Assembly: GCF_018881795.1 (NCBI RefSeq)
Contig: NZ_JACVPQ010000001.1
Coordinates: 571,174 to 635,173, forward strand
Reading direction: 5' to 3'
From: Polynucleobacter sp. MWH-Jannik1A5
GTDB taxonomy: Bacteria > Pseudomonadota > Gammaproteobacteria > Burkholderiales > Burkholderiaceae
DNA length: 64,000 nucleotides
How positions within the stretch are numbered: position 1 is the first letter of the stretch; each line of letters begins with the position of its first letter. A program made the position numbers and the translations under genes. Shown here piece after piece: positions 1 to 10,037 of the stretch. The notes under the pieces are model-generated. The model had not been told where the DNA came from. It did not search any database and saw only the letters and a program-made list of their open reading frames with translations.

Positions 1-3000
1 AGGATGCAATTGCCCTCGGAAGATTGGAAACCAACCTCACCCAAGAGACGGTCGATGGGCTTATCGCAGTGACTACTAAGACTTTTGCGTGGCGAGATAT
101 TGATAGTCCAAAAACTACTCCACTAGATCATCTCAGTCCGATGACTTTCCGGTGGAGACCGCCGGCTGCAGATGGAGAAATTAAGGAATTTGGATTTTCA
201 TCGCCCAAGATTTTGGTAGAGGATGTTGCGCTTTTTGCAATGAATTTACCGCTGTCAAAAAAAGTTCACCAATGGATCAAAGCATCACAAGCAGATGGTG
301 AGCTACAAGATCTAGATATCAAATGGTCTGAGAGTAAATCTGCGTTATCGGCACTCAATATTCCTGGTGGATGGTTTAAATCAAATAAGCTAGACTTTTC
401 TGTCAGCGGAAAATTAGTGAACGTTGGTTTTGTTGGCTTTAATAAATCGATGCCTTCCGTTTCCAATTTATCGGGATTTCTTACTGCAGACCAAAGCAAG
501 GGCACTTTCTCGATAGAATCCGCCAATTTAGGAGTGGAAATCAGCAACCTACTGGTTGATCCCAAAATAAATCTAAATAAAGCTGCTGGCCAAATTTCCT
601 GGTCAAAACAAAAAGGGAATTGGGTGATTAATGCTAAGCAGTTGGCGCTTAGCAACCCCGAGATTTCGACAACACTCAATTTGAATTACATTATTGGCGA
701 AGCTAAAAAACCTGACTTCATGACCTTAGATATGGACTTTGCACAAGCCAATCTAAAAACAGCTTATCGCTATTTACCAGTCGGCATGGGCGTCGAGGCT
801 AAAACTTATTTAAGCAAGGCCTTTGATGCAGGAACTATCAATAAAGGAAGTTTGCACATTAAGGGTGATCCCAATGAAGTGCCCTTCTCTAAAGTAGGCT
901 CAGGAGAGTTCACTCTCAACCTGCCTATTAATGGCGCTACCTTTAGCCCAGTACCCTCTACCGCAACAGCGCAGGGTGTTTGGCCTGCATTCAATAAAGT
1001 CAATGGCGCTATTAATATGCAGAATGCCAACTTTACCGTTGACATTGATCAAGCGAGTTATAAACAAGTTGCGCTGAGTAAGTTTCATGCCGAAATTCCA
1101 AGCGTTAGCGCAAAGCAACTAATGCTGACAGTAAACGGCGAGGCGCAAGGCGAAGCATCACAACTATTGGACTACCTCTTTGCCTCGCCAGTAGGTAAAA
1201 AACAGGTTGAGCTTGAGCGTAACTTAAAAATAGCAGGCCCTACCAAGCTCAATCTTGGCATGAAAATTCCACTGTCCGGAGGTCTTGAGACCAACACAGA
1301 TGTTCAATTAAGCTTTCCTGGTAACCGAGTGCAATGGGCTGACATGCCCCCTTTTGAGAATCTCAAGGGCAAAATTCGGATTACCGAAGTGAATCCAGAA
1401 TTTGAAGATATTACCGCTCAGTTCCTTGGTGGTGATGTCAAGATCTCAAGCGCGACCTCAAATCAGGTCAATCAAAGCTACAACATTTCCGGCAATATTT
1501 CGGCAAACTTTATCAAAAATTACTTTGCAAAAGATAGTTCAATGCAGGCATTTCCAATCCTGCAGGCGATGAGTGGCGTAGCTAGATATGACGGCATCAT
1601 TAAATTTACTAAGGGCAATAGTGAAACTAACCTAAAGATTGATATGCGCGACTGGGGTAGCTCGGCCCCTGCCCCCTTGAAAAAACAGGCTGGGGCTTTA
1701 ATGTTTGGCCAAATCAATCTCAAAACATTTGCTAAAACAAAAGCAAATTCACGCCGCCTTACTTGGGATGGGAAAATCGGAGACGCCTATTTCATTCAAG
1801 GTGAAATTACTGATGACGATACCCTTCGTCATACTGTAGGCATAGGAGCTCCTGCTACACCCCCTCAGCAAGGCTTTGCCCTAAACCTCGTCAGTAATGA
1901 GTTGAATTTAGATGCTTGGAAAGAATTCTTGGGAAGTCAAACCAACAATAAATCCACGCCTAACTCCACTGCTACAAACAGCATCCAAGTTTCTGCCCAG
2001 ATTAAGCAGCTGACCTTATTTGATCGTATCTGGCAGGACTTAAACTTGGCGGCAACCAGTAAAAATTCTTCCTGGCAACTACGTTTGCGGGGATCCCCTC
2101 AAATTGCCGGCAATATTCAATACCAGCCTGCCAATCAAGCTCAGGGCAGCGACTTGATTAGTGGAAAACTTGTGCGTCTGAAGATTCCTGAAGCAGTAAT
2201 TGCTGCCCCCACTTCAACCCCAATAAAGCAAACTCAAAAAACTCCGGCGCCTAAAAATAAGATTGAGCCAGAATCTATTCCCAGTATTGATTTAACCATT
2301 GATGATTTTGATTGGGATAAAGCTCAGCTTGGTCAGGTAAGAATTAAAACCAGAACCACGGGCAACACCCTCAATATTGACTCCATTCAATTTAACAACC
2401 CACAAGGTAGCTCAACTACAACTGGTCGTTGGGTTGGCGCTTCGCAAAATACCCCTGCACACACCAACTTAAATATTGATTTGGATATTAAGGATGCAGG
2501 CCAGATTATTGGTCACTGGACCAATCAAAAGTCAGTAGAGGGCGGGCAAGGAAAGTTGACAATCAATGCAGATTGGGATGGATCTCCATTTAACCCTCAA
2601 TATGAGACCCTGGCAGGTAAGGCAAATTTAAATCTGGAAAAAGGTCGCCTTATAGAGGTTAACACTAGCGGAGCAAAACTCCTTGACGTTCTTAGTTTGC
2701 AGAGTTTATTTAAGTTTGCCACCTTGGATCTTAAAGGCAGTCTAGGTAACATTGTTACTAAAGGCACTCCGTTTAATACTATTGACGCCTCTTTTGATAT
2801 CAATGCTGGAGTGGCACAAACCAAGCAATTCACGATGGGTCTAGATCAAGCAAGAGTTGCCATGACTGGACAAATCGATATCCCCAAGAAAACACAGGAT
2901 CTGCGCGTCACAATCTTTCCAACGATTGATGCCACAGCCGGCTCTTTAGCTGCATTTGCTATCAACCCTATCGTAGGGCTTGGTGCGCTGGTTGGACAGT

Positions 3001-3233
3001 ATCTGATTACCAGCCAAATTAACAGAAATCTACAGTCCGACTATTTAGTACAAGGCTCCTGGGATAACCCAGAGGTAATTCCGCTTGACCAGAAGGGTCA
3101 ACCCATTGATTCCAAAACCTTGAATACTATTCGCAGTAAAGATTTACTTAAAGAACAAACTAAACCGGACAATCCCTCAGGGCCACAAAGCAATCCAAGT
3201 AATCCTGGTAATCCCAATAAAACTTCCAATTAG
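1..3233 (+). CDS. yhdP: YhdP-family AsmA-like envelope protein, 5' end outside the window
   Basis: The reading frame is already open at base 3, so the gene starts upstream; about 1,076 C-terminal residues are visible of a family usually near 1,300 or more. Family members are anchored in the inner membrane, span the periplasm as a long beta-rich bridge and are implicated in phospholipid transport to the outer membrane. The visible part shows the long, weakly repetitive beta-rich composition of AsmA-like proteins, a block reading RYLPVGMGVEAKTYLSKAF that is typical of this family, and a C-terminal hydrophobic-glycine block (NPIVGLGALVGQYLI). The tail is unusually rich in Pro, Asn and Ser and is probably disordered. 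The gene ends 6 bases before the amidase gene, with which it is probably co-transcribed. The family call is from memory of its pattern; the N-terminal membrane anchor cannot be seen. Confidence 0.8.
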   Translation, partial: DAIALGRLETNLTQETVDGLIAVTTKTFAWRDIDSPKTTPLDHLSPMTFRWRPPAADGEIKEFGFSSPKILVEDVALFAMNLPLSKKVHQWIKASQADGELQDLDIKWSESKSALSALNIPGGWFKSNKLDFSVSGKLVNVGFVGFNKSMPSVSNLSGFLTADQSKGTFSIESANLGVEISNLLVDPKINLNKAAGQISWSKQKGNWVINAKQLALSNPEISTTLNLNYIIGEAKKPDFMTLDMDFAQANLKTAYRYLPVGMGVEAKTYLSKAFDAGTINKGSLHIKGDPNEVPFSKVGSGEFTLNLPINGATFSPVPSTATAQGVWPAFNKVNGAINMQNANFTVDIDQASYKQVALSKFHAEIPSVSAKQLMLTVNGEAQGEASQLLDYLFASPVGKKQVELERNLKIAGPTKLNLGMKIPLSGGLETNTDVQLSFPGNRVQWADMPPFENLKGKIRITEVNPEFEDITAQFLGGDVKISSATSNQVNQSYNISGNISANFIKNYFAKDSSMQAFPILQAMSGVARYDGIIKFTKGNSETNLKIDMRDWGSSAPAPLKKQAGALMFGQINLKTFAKTKANSRRLTWDGKIGDAYFIQGEITDDDTLRHTVGIGAPATPPQQGFALNLVSNELNLDAWKEFLGSQTNNKSTPNSTATNSIQVSAQIKQLTLFDRIWQDLNLAATSKNSSWQLRLRGSPQIAGNIQYQPANQAQGSDLISGKLVRLKIPEAVIAAPTSTPIKQTQKTPAPKNKIEPESIPSIDLTIDDFDWDKAQLGQVRIKTRTTGNTLNIDSIQFNNPQGSSTTTGRWVGASQNTPAHTNLNIDLDIKDAGQIIGHWTNQKSVEGGQGKLTINADWDGSPFNPQYETLAGKANLNLEKGRLIEVNTSGAKLLDVLSLQSLFKFATLDLKGSLGNIVTKGTPFNTIDASFDINAGVAQTKQFTMGLDQARVAMTGQIDIPKKTQDLRVTIFPTIDATAGSLAAFAINPIVGLGALVGQYLITSQINRNLQSDYLVQGSWDNPEVIPLDQKGQPIDSKTLNTIRSKDLLKEQTKPDNPSGPQSNPSNPGNPNKTSN

Positions 3234-3239
3234 ATTGTT

Positions 3240-4073
3240 ATGAGCACATCAGCAAACTCTGCAAACCTCAAAGTTGCATCTATTCAAATGGTGTCAACCC
3301 CAAACTTGCAAGAGAACCTTTCTACTGCAAGTCGACTAATAGCGGCCGCAGCAGTAGATGGCGCAAAATTAGCCGTTCTTCCAGAATACTTTTGTCTCAT
3401 GGGGCTCAAAGACACTGATAAGGTATCTGCTCGTGAACGTTTTGGCAGCGGCCCCATTCAAGAGCAACTCTCGCAGATTGCAAAAGAGAATAACCTTCAC
3501 TTGGTGGCTGGCACTATTCCTCTAGAAGCAAAAGAACCTAACAAGGTTCTCAACACAACTTTAGTGTTTTGTCCTACCGGCAAACAAATTGCTCGTTACG
3601 ACAAAATCCATTTGTTTGGTTTTCAAACAGCAACTGAGCGCTATCAAGAATCGGAAACAATTGAAGCTGGTAATGAACCTGGACTCCTCAAGATTTCAAG
3701 CAATGGTAATGAGTGGATTTTTGGTTTAAGTATTTGCTATGACCTGCGTTTTCCAGAGCTCTACCGAACTCTGGGCCAAGTAGATTGTCATATCATCCCC
3801 GCTGCATTCACATACACCACCGGGAAAGATCATTGGGAAATACTATTGCGCGCTCGAGCGATTGAAAACCAATGTTATGTATTGGCTTCCGCCCAAGGGG
3901 GTAAGCATCAAAATCAACGGCGCACTTGGGGCAATAGCATGTTGATTGATCCTTGGGGTGAAATCTTGACCAATCTCCCTGAAGGGGAGGGCTTTATTTC
4001 CGGGGTCTTGTGCAAAGATAAATTAAACGAGGTACGCTCTAAGTTACCTGCACTTGCACATCGCAAGCTTTAA
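3240..4073 (+). CDS. Nitrilase-superfamily carbon-nitrogen hydrolase (Nit1/omega-amidase type)
   Basis: This 277-residue protein has the full nitrilase catalytic triad: Glu49 in LPEYF, Lys122 in YDKIHLF and Cys166 in [13 protein letters not shown]. The spacing and the Cys motif match the Nit1/Nit2 branch, whose members act as deaminated-glutathione amidase or omega-amidase in metabolite repair. The protein is cytoplasmic, with no signal peptide. It lies between yhdP and tldD, an order I associate with Burkholderiales genomes, and is probably co-transcribed with both. The exact substrate cannot be read from sequence; a generic amidase name is the safe call. Confidence 0.88.
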   Translation: MSTSANSANLKVASIQMVSTPNLQENLSTASRLIAAAAVDGAKLAVLPEYFCLMGLKDTDKVSARERFGSGPIQEQLSQIAKENNLHLVAGTIPLEAKEPNKVLNTTLVFCPTGKQIARYDKIHLFGFQTATERYQESETIEAGNEPGLLKISSNGNEWIFGLSICYDLRFPELYRTLGQVDCHIIPAAFTYTTGKDHWEILLRARAIENQCYVLASAQGGKHQNQRRTWGNSMLIDPWGEILTNLPEGEGFISGVLCKDKLNEVRSKLPALAHRKL

Positions 4074-4093
4074 AGAAAGATCTGCCCAATCAC

Positions 4094-5584
4094 ATGAATG
4101 CACCAGAAGCACTATTTCCTGCAAATTGGACTAAAGCCAAAAAACAAGCAGACCTCATTAAATTAGCTAAATCCATTCTGCTTGAGCCAACAGGTTTATC
4201 GGAACAAGATTTGCATCACACCTTTGGCCATTTATTTACCCATCGCCTTGATGACGCTGATCTCTACTTTCAGCATACTCGTAGCGAAAGCTGGAGTCTG
4301 GAAGAAGGCATTGTTAAATCAGGTAGTTTCAATATTGATCAAGGCGTTGGTGTCCGTGCAATCTATGGCGATAGGACTGCGTTTGCCTATTCAGATGAAA
4401 TTAATTTAGACGCCTTAAGCAAGGCGGCAAAAGCAACTCGGGTAATTGGCCCAGCGGGTGGTAAACAAGCAGTTGCAAGTAAATTATTTAATCCTGTATC
4501 CAATAAGTTGTATTCAGACATTAACCCCCTTGATTCACTGCAACCTAAAGAAAAAATTGCGTTACTGGAAAGTATTGAGCGTCGAGCTAAAGCGCGTGAC
4601 CCACGCATCATTCAGGTGATGGCCAGTCTTGCTGGAGAGTTTGATGTGGTTCTAGTTGTTCGTGCCGACGGCCTATTGGCTGCCGATGTTCGACCTTTAG
4701 TTCGCGTTTCCGTTCACGTTATTGCCGAACAAAATGGTCGCCGTGAATCTGGATCTTCTGGTGGTGGCGCACGTCATGACTATCTTTACTTTGATCAAGC
4801 GCTGATTAACCGCTATGTTGATGAAGCGGTTGATGGCGCTTTAGTGAACCTAGAATCTCGCCCTGCGCCCGCAGGCCCAATGACCGTAGTGATGGGACCA
4901 GGCTGGCCCGGTGTTCTGTTGCATGAAGCAGTTGGCCATGGCCTTGAGGGTGACTTTAATCGCAAAGGGTCCTCTGCCTTTGCTGGTCGCATCGGCCAAC
5001 GCGTTGCCGCCAAGGGTGTTACCGTAGTTGATGACGGCACCTTGTCTGGACGGAGAGGCTCTTTGAATATCGACGATGAAGGTACGCCTACTCAATGCAC
5101 CACATTAATTGAGGATGGCATTTTGAAGGGCTACATTCAGGACAGCTTAAATGCCCGTCTGATGAATATGCCCCTCACCGGCAATGGACGCCGTGAAAGT
5201 TTTGCTTCATTGCCAATGCCACGTATGACGAACACCTACATGCTGGCCGGCAAAGATGATCCCCAAGAGATCGTGGCCAGCATTAAGCGCGGCTTATATG
5301 CAGTCAATTTTGGTGGTGGTCAAGTGGATATCACCAGCGGAAAATTTGTTTTTTCAGCCTCGGAAGCCTATTGGGTTGAGAACGGCAAAATCCAATACCC
5401 CGTCAAAGGTGCCACCATTATTGGCAGCGGTCCAGAGTCTCTAAAACAGGTTTCTATGATTGGAAATGACCTCAAGCTCGATGGCGGGGTAGGGGTTTGC
5501 GGCAAGGAAGGGCAAAGCGTTCCGGTCGGAGTTGGGCAACCTACCCTCAGGATTGATAGCCTGACCGTGGGCGGCACTGCCTAA
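4094..5584 (+). CDS. tldD: Metalloprotease TldD
   Basis: TldD is the metal-binding half of the TldD/TldE (PmbA) heterodimer, which degrades unfolded peptides and matures certain peptide natural products. The protein is 496 residues, the usual length. The diagnostic HEAVGH motif is at residues 277-282 and is followed by a [17 protein letters not shown] segment; the Gly-rich C-terminal half ([20 protein letters not shown]) is also typical. It follows the amidase by 20 bases. The partner tldE/pmbA is not in this window. Start chosen at ATG 4094, which gives a family-like N-terminus. Confidence 0.95.
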   Translation: MNAPEALFPANWTKAKKQADLIKLAKSILLEPTGLSEQDLHHTFGHLFTHRLDDADLYFQHTRSESWSLEEGIVKSGSFNIDQGVGVRAIYGDRTAFAYSDEINLDALSKAAKATRVIGPAGGKQAVASKLFNPVSNKLYSDINPLDSLQPKEKIALLESIERRAKARDPRIIQVMASLAGEFDVVLVVRADGLLAADVRPLVRVSVHVIAEQNGRRESGSSGGGARHDYLYFDQALINRYVDEAVDGALVNLESRPAPAGPMTVVMGPGWPGVLLHEAVGHGLEGDFNRKGSSAFAGRIGQRVAAKGVTVVDDGTLSGRRGSLNIDDEGTPTQCTTLIEDGILKGYIQDSLNARLMNMPLTGNGRRESFASLPMPRMTNTYMLAGKDDPQEIVASIKRGLYAVNFGGGQVDITSGKFVFSASEAYWVENGKIQYPVKGATIIGSGPESLKQVSMIGNDLKLDGGVGVCGKEGQSVPVGVGQPTLRIDSLTVGGTA

Positions 5585-5614
5585 TATTGGCTAATTACGG
5601 CTTAAAATAGCCGC

Positions 5615-6739
5615 ATGAGCCAACAAAATACAAATCCCGCTAATTGGTACTCCGCTGTTGATAAGACTTCGGATACTGACGATCAACGCATCGACAATAT
5701 TTCTGTTCTGCCACCGCCAGAGCATCTCATTCGCTTCTTTCCAATTTCTGGAACACCAACTGAAGCGCTGATCAGTAAAACTCGCAAAAAGATTCGCGAC
5801 ATTATTCACGGTAAAGATGACCGCTTACTCGTCATTATTGGACCATGTTCTATTCATGATCCACGTGCAGCACTGGAATACTGTCAACGTCTTTTAAGTG
5901 AACGCGAACGTTTTGCTGGCGAACTAGAAATTGTGATGCGTGTGTATTTTGAAAAGCCACGCACTACTGTTGGCTGGAAAGGTTTGATCAACGACCCGTA
6001 CCTTGATGAAAGTTATCGCATCGAAGAGGGATTACGTCTTGCCCGCCAAGTGCTCATGGAAATTAATCGCCTCGGCATGCCTGCAGGTAGCGAATTCTTA
6101 GATGTCATCTCTCCGCAATATATTGCTGATCTGATTTCATGGGGAGCAATCGGTGCACGTACAACTGAAAGCCAAGTTCATCGCGAACTCGCCTCAGGAC
6201 TCTCTGCACCGATCGGCTTCAAGAATGGCACTGATGGCAACATTAAGATTGCTACCGATGCTATTCAAGCAGCAGGTCGCCCACATCACTTCTTGTCTGT
6301 TCATAAAAATGGTCAAGTTTCTGTGGTGGAAACTAAAGGTAATAAAGATTGCCACGTCATTTTGCGTGGTGGTAAAGAGCCGAACTACGAAGCGAAGTTT
6401 GTACAGGCTGCCTGCTCTGAGCTAGAAGCAGCCAAGCTTCCAGCTAGTTTGATGGTTGACTTGTCTCATGCTAATTCAAGCAAGAAACATGAGCGTCAAA
6501 TCGTGGTTGCTGATGATGTTGCACAGCAAATTGAATCTGGCTCACATCAGATTTTTGGTGTGATGGTAGAAAGTCACTTAAATGATGGCGCTCAGAAATT
6601 TACACCAGGCAAAGATGACCCAAGTAAATTAGAGTACGGTCGCAGTATTACTGATGCGTGTATTAACTGGGATGATTCGGTGCAAGTATTAGAGCGTCTT
6701 GCTACTGCTGTTAAAACACGTAGAAGCAAGAAAAAATAA
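5615..6739 (+). CDS. aroG: 3-deoxy-7-phosphoheptulonate synthase, class I (DAHP synthase)
   Basis: This enzyme condenses phosphoenolpyruvate and erythrose 4-phosphate, the first step of the shikimate pathway to aromatic amino acids. The 374-residue protein has the AroG/AroF/AroH signatures: IGPCSIHDPRAALEY, the MRVYFEKPRTTVGWKG phosphate-site block, GARTTESQVHRELASGL and FKNGTDG. Which aromatic end product inhibits it cannot be told from sequence. No Shine-Dalgarno is visible; a TAAAAT hexamer at 5603-5608 lies 6 bases before the ATG, as in several other genes here. A strong intrinsic terminator follows. Confidence 0.95.
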   Translation: MSQQNTNPANWYSAVDKTSDTDDQRIDNISVLPPPEHLIRFFPISGTPTEALISKTRKKIRDIIHGKDDRLLVIIGPCSIHDPRAALEYCQRLLSERERFAGELEIVMRVYFEKPRTTVGWKGLINDPYLDESYRIEEGLRLARQVLMEINRLGMPAGSEFLDVISPQYIADLISWGAIGARTTESQVHRELASGLSAPIGFKNGTDGNIKIATDAIQAAGRPHHFLSVHKNGQVSVVETKGNKDCHVILRGGKEPNYEAKFVQAACSELEAAKLPASLMVDLSHANSSKKHERQIVVADDVAQQIESGSHQIFGVMVESHLNDGAQKFTPGKDDPSKLEYGRSITDACINWDDSVQVLERLATAVKTRRSKKK

Positions 6740-6770
6740 TACAGAAGTAATTTTGTAAGAAACAAAACTA

Positions 6771-6802
6771 AAGAGACTAAATTACTTAGTCTCTTTTTTT
6801 TC
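6771..6802 (+). terminator. Intrinsic terminator of aroG
   Basis: The arms AAGAGACTAA (6771-6780) and TTAGTCTCTT (6786-6795) pair perfectly around a 5-base loop and run into nine T residues (6794-6802). It overlaps the last codons of the convergent adenosyltransferase gene. The other strand has only a short T run, so it works mainly on the plus strand. Confidence 0.9.
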
Positions 6803-7351
6803 GTGCTTCCAAAGTACGTCAGATCCGCCGGCTGCACGATTTAAGATGCGAGCAAGTACAAAGAGCAAGTCTGATAAACGATTCACATATTGTCTAGGGG
6901 AATCATACAAAGGCTCTTCCCAGCCTAAGCGAACAATCGAACGCTCTGCTCTACGGCAAACCGTACGGCACACATGCGCCTGTGCAGCAGCGCGAGTACC
7001 ACCTGGCAAAATGAATTCAGTCAAAGGCGGTAGTTGTTGATTGTATTTTTCAAGCCAAACATCTAACTGAGCCACATGCTCAGGATTGAGTAACTTGTAG
7101 TTGGGGATGCAAAGCTCACCCCCCAAATCAAATAAATCATGTTGCACCTGCAGGAAAAGCTCATGCAATTCAGCAGAAATGCCTTCAGGAATCTGCTCAG
7201 TCATCAAAACCCCGATTTCTGAGTTCAATTCATCGATATCGCCCATAGCGCAAATACGCAGATGATCCTTCTCCACGCGACTGCCGTCACCCAAGCCAGT
7301 CATCCCGGCGTCACCTGTTCTGGTGGCGATTTTTGATAGTCGATTTCCCAT
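6782..7351 (-). CDS. Corrinoid (cob(I)alamin) adenosyltransferase, PduO/MMAB type
   Basis: This family transfers the adenosyl group of ATP to cob(I)alamin, giving adenosylcobalamin. The 189-residue protein has the N-terminal ATP-binding block (KIATRTGDAGMTGLGDGSRV), the DIDELNSEIG helix and the C-terminal CRRAERSIVRL and YVNRLSDLLFVLARILNR segments. It faces glcD across an 18-base gap. A perfect -10 box, TATAAT (minus strand, 7359-7364), lies 7 bases before the ATG and there is no Shine-Dalgarno, so the mRNA may be leaderless. No cobalamin biosynthesis genes are in the window, so the protein may act on salvaged corrinoid. Confidence 0.92.
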   Translation of the reverse strand: MGNRLSKIATRTGDAGMTGLGDGSRVEKDHLRICAMGDIDELNSEIGVLMTEQIPEGISAELHELFLQVQHDLFDLGGELCIPNYKLLNPEHVAQLDVWLEKYNQQLPPLTEFILPGGTRAAAQAHVCRTVCRRAERSIVRLGWEEPLYDSPRQYVNRLSDLLFVLARILNRAAGGSDVLWKHEKKETK

Positions 7352-7369
7352 AAGCTTAATTATAGGTAA

Positions 7370-8884
7370 ATGGCTAAAATGATTCTTATGAATATGGTGA
7401 CCCCACCCCCCGAATTAGCCGCTATTAGCGCCCTTCAGTCCAAATTGGTTTCGGCTTTGCGCCCAATCCTTCCGGAACATGCCCTTCTATGGGAACCAGA
7501 AGACACTATTCCTTATGAATGTGATGGTCTGGCCGCCTATAGAAGAATGCCTTTGGCAGTAGCTTTGCCAGAAACTGAGGAGCAAGTAGCCCAGATTTTG
7601 AAGATTTGCTATGCAATGCAAATTCCTGTTGTGCCTCGTGGATCTGGAACTGGTCTCTCGGGCGGAGCAATGCCCCTTTCACAAGGATTGGTGCTGTCAT
7701 TAGCCAAGCTTAAGAAAATTATCAGCATTGATCCATTTACTCGCACTGCAGTTGTTCAGCCTGGTGTTCGCAATCTTGCCATTTCTGAAGCGGTTGCACA
7801 TCTTGGTTTGTATTACGCACCAGACCCTTCTTCGCAAATTGCCTGCTCTATTGGCGGCAACGTGAATGAAAACTCCGGCGGTGTGCACTGTCTCAAATAT
7901 GGCCTCACCTTGCATAACGTTCTGCGCGTCCGCGGAATACTAATGAATGGTGAGATCGTAGAATTTGGCGGCTTAGCCCCAGATGCACCCGGCCTTGATT
8001 TGCTAGCAATCATGATGGGCAGCGAAGGTATGCTCGCGGTTGTGACTGAAGTAACAGTTAAATTAGTTGCCAAACCAAAGTTGGCTCGCGTGATCATGGC
8101 AAGTTTTGATGACATCGAAAAAGGTGGTAACGCAGTAGCTGCCATCATTGCTGCCGGCATTATTCCTGCTGGCTTGGAAATGATGGATAAAGCCACCACT
8201 CGCGCTGTTGAGGAATTTGTCCACGCAGGCTATGACTTGGAAGCGGCAGCTATTTTGTTATGCGAATCCGATGGCACTCCAGAAGAAGTTGCTGAAGAAA
8301 TTGAGCGCATGACTAAAGTACTCGAACAAGCAGGCGCGAGTGGCATTCAGATCTCTAAAGATGAAAGTGAGCGCTTGAAATTTTGGAGCGGTCGTAAGAA
8401 TGCATTCCCAGCGGCAGGCCGCTTAGCCCCTGATTACTACTGCATGGACGGCACCATCCCCCGCCGTCATATCGCCACCTTACTCAAGCGTATCCAAGGC
8501 ATGGAAGAGAAATATGGGCTTGGTTGCTTAAACGTTTTTCATGCTGGTGACGGCAACATGCATCCTCTGATTTTGTTTAACGGCGCCGATCAGGAAGAGT
8601 GGCATCGCGCAGAAGAATTCGGTACTGAAATTTTAGAAGCTTGCGTTGAGCTTGGCGGCACCATCACTGGTGAACACGGCGTTGGTATTGAAAAGATTAA
8701 TTCAATGTGCGTACAGTTTGGTGAAGGGGAGCGTGAATCTTTCTGGGGCGTGAAGAGCGCTTTCGATCCAGAGAAACTACTCAACCCAGATAAAGCGATT
8801 CCAACACTCAACCGCTGCGCTGAATATGGCCGTATGCGCATTAGCGGTGGTCAGCTACCCCATCCAGAATTGGAGCGCTTCTAA
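7370..8884 (+). CDS. glcD: Glycolate oxidase subunit GlcD (FAD-linked oxidase)
   Basis: GlcD is the FAD-binding catalytic subunit of the membrane-associated GlcDEF glycolate dehydrogenase, which oxidises glycolate to glyoxylate. The protein is up to 504 residues, with the PCMH-type FAD fold (VVPRGSGTGLSGGAMPLS, PDPSSQIACSIGGNVNENSG) and the FAD-oxidase C-terminal domain (FHAGDGNMHPL, GTITGEHGVGIEK). The stop overlaps the glcE start by one base (TAATG). The start is uncertain: ATG 7370 is the longest choice, but a TAAAAT box at 7375-7380 lies 7 bases before a second in-frame ATG at 7388, so a start there (498 residues) on a leaderless transcript is attractive. Confidence 0.93.
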   Translation: MAKMILMNMVTPPPELAAISALQSKLVSALRPILPEHALLWEPEDTIPYECDGLAAYRRMPLAVALPETEEQVAQILKICYAMQIPVVPRGSGTGLSGGAMPLSQGLVLSLAKLKKIISIDPFTRTAVVQPGVRNLAISEAVAHLGLYYAPDPSSQIACSIGGNVNENSGGVHCLKYGLTLHNVLRVRGILMNGEIVEFGGLAPDAPGLDLLAIMMGSEGMLAVVTEVTVKLVAKPKLARVIMASFDDIEKGGNAVAAIIAAGIIPAGLEMMDKATTRAVEEFVHAGYDLEAAAILLCESDGTPEEVAEEIERMTKVLEQAGASGIQISKDESERLKFWSGRKNAFPAAGRLAPDYYCMDGTIPRRHIATLLKRIQGMEEKYGLGCLNVFHAGDGNMHPLILFNGADQEEWHRAEEFGTEILEACVELGGTITGEHGVGIEKINSMCVQFGEGERESFWGVKSAFDPEKLLNPDKAIPTLNRCAEYGRMRISGGQLPHPELERF

Positions 8885-10029
8885 TGAGTCACTCCAATCT
8901 ACAAGTTGACGCATTTCGTGAACAAATTCTGAATGCAGCAAAGAATAAAACCTCTCTCTCCATTGAAGGCGGGGGTACAAAGTCCTGGTACGGCAATCCC
9001 AATAACTATGCCAAGCTTGATACTCGCTCTTACTCGGGCATTTTGGAATACCAACCAGAAGAGCTAGTGATTACTGCTTGTGCAGGTACACCACTAAAAG
9101 AAATTGAAGCAGCCCTCAAAGAAAAAAATCAGGTGCTTGCGTTTGAGCCTCCACACTTTGGTGAAAATGCAACCTTTGGTGGTGCCATTGCCGCTGGTCT
9201 AGCCGGCCCTGGCCGTATCACCGTTGGTAATTTCCGCGACTTCGTATTGGGTGCTCGCATCCTGGATGGCAAGGGACAGGATCTTTCCTTTGGTGGGAAG
9301 GTCATGAAGAACGTTGCTGGCTATGATGTTTCCCGCTTACTACCAGGCTCCTTGGGCACGCTATCCCTCCTATTAGAGGCCTCAGTAAAAGTATTACCAA
9401 AGCATGCTGCAACTGCAACCTTACGCTGCCAACTCTCTCAAGAGAAAGTACTAAAAGCATTAAATGAATGGGCGGGCCAGCCACTGCCACTTTCTGCTAG
9501 CTGTTGGATTGGGTCGACTAAAGGCGGGGATGGAGAGCTCACCTTCCGTCTTGCGGGCGCAGCAGCGGCTGTTAAAGCGGCGATTCCACTCATGAGTTCT
9601 TTGGTTAATGCGACTGAACTCAATGAACAAGTTGCCGAAGACTTTTGGAATAATTTGCGCGAGCAAAAACTTTCTGCTTTTGGCAATCTTGGCGCAGATC
9701 AAACTTTGTATCGTCTAGCATTGCCTGCAGCTTGTGGACCAATTGCAATTTCTGGCGCTAATGATGAAATTATTCTTGAGTGGCATGGACAGCAACGCTG
9801 GATAAAGGCACCGGGTGATGAAGCTACCTTTGCAGCCATCAAAGCCATTGCCAATTCTCATGGTGGTCATGCAACTCGCTTTAGACAGGGCGCAAACGTA
9901 GACCCTTCCTATCAGCGCTTTACCTTACTCACAGAGCAAGCTCATTCCAAAGCTCTTGAAGCCGTACAAGAACGCTTGAGATCCGCCTTTGATCCTGCTG
10001 GCGTATTTGCCACTAAACGTCTTCCATAA
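8884..10029 (+). CDS. glcE: Glycolate oxidase subunit GlcE
   Basis: GlcE is the second FAD-binding subunit of glycolate dehydrogenase. The 381-residue protein has a shorter version of the same fold: SIEGGGTKSWYG at the N-terminus, ATFGGAIAAGLAGPGR around residues 98-113 and KVMKNVAGYDVSRLLPGSLG, a GlcE hallmark. Its start codon shares a base with the glcD stop and glcF follows 8 bases after its stop, so the subunits are translated from one message. It lacks the GlcD C-terminal EHGVG motif, as expected. Confidence 0.93.
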   Translation: MSHSNLQVDAFREQILNAAKNKTSLSIEGGGTKSWYGNPNNYAKLDTRSYSGILEYQPEELVITACAGTPLKEIEAALKEKNQVLAFEPPHFGENATFGGAIAAGLAGPGRITVGNFRDFVLGARILDGKGQDLSFGGKVMKNVAGYDVSRLLPGSLGTLSLLLEASVKVLPKHAATATLRCQLSQEKVLKALNEWAGQPLPLSASCWIGSTKGGDGELTFRLAGAAAAVKAAIPLMSSLVNATELNEQVAEDFWNNLREQKLSAFGNLGADQTLYRLALPAACGPIAISGANDEIILEWHGQQRWIKAPGDEATFAAIKAIANSHGGHATRFRQGANVDPSYQRFTLLTEQAHSKALEAVQERLRSAFDPAGVFATKRLP

Positions 10030-10037
10030 GTATTTCT

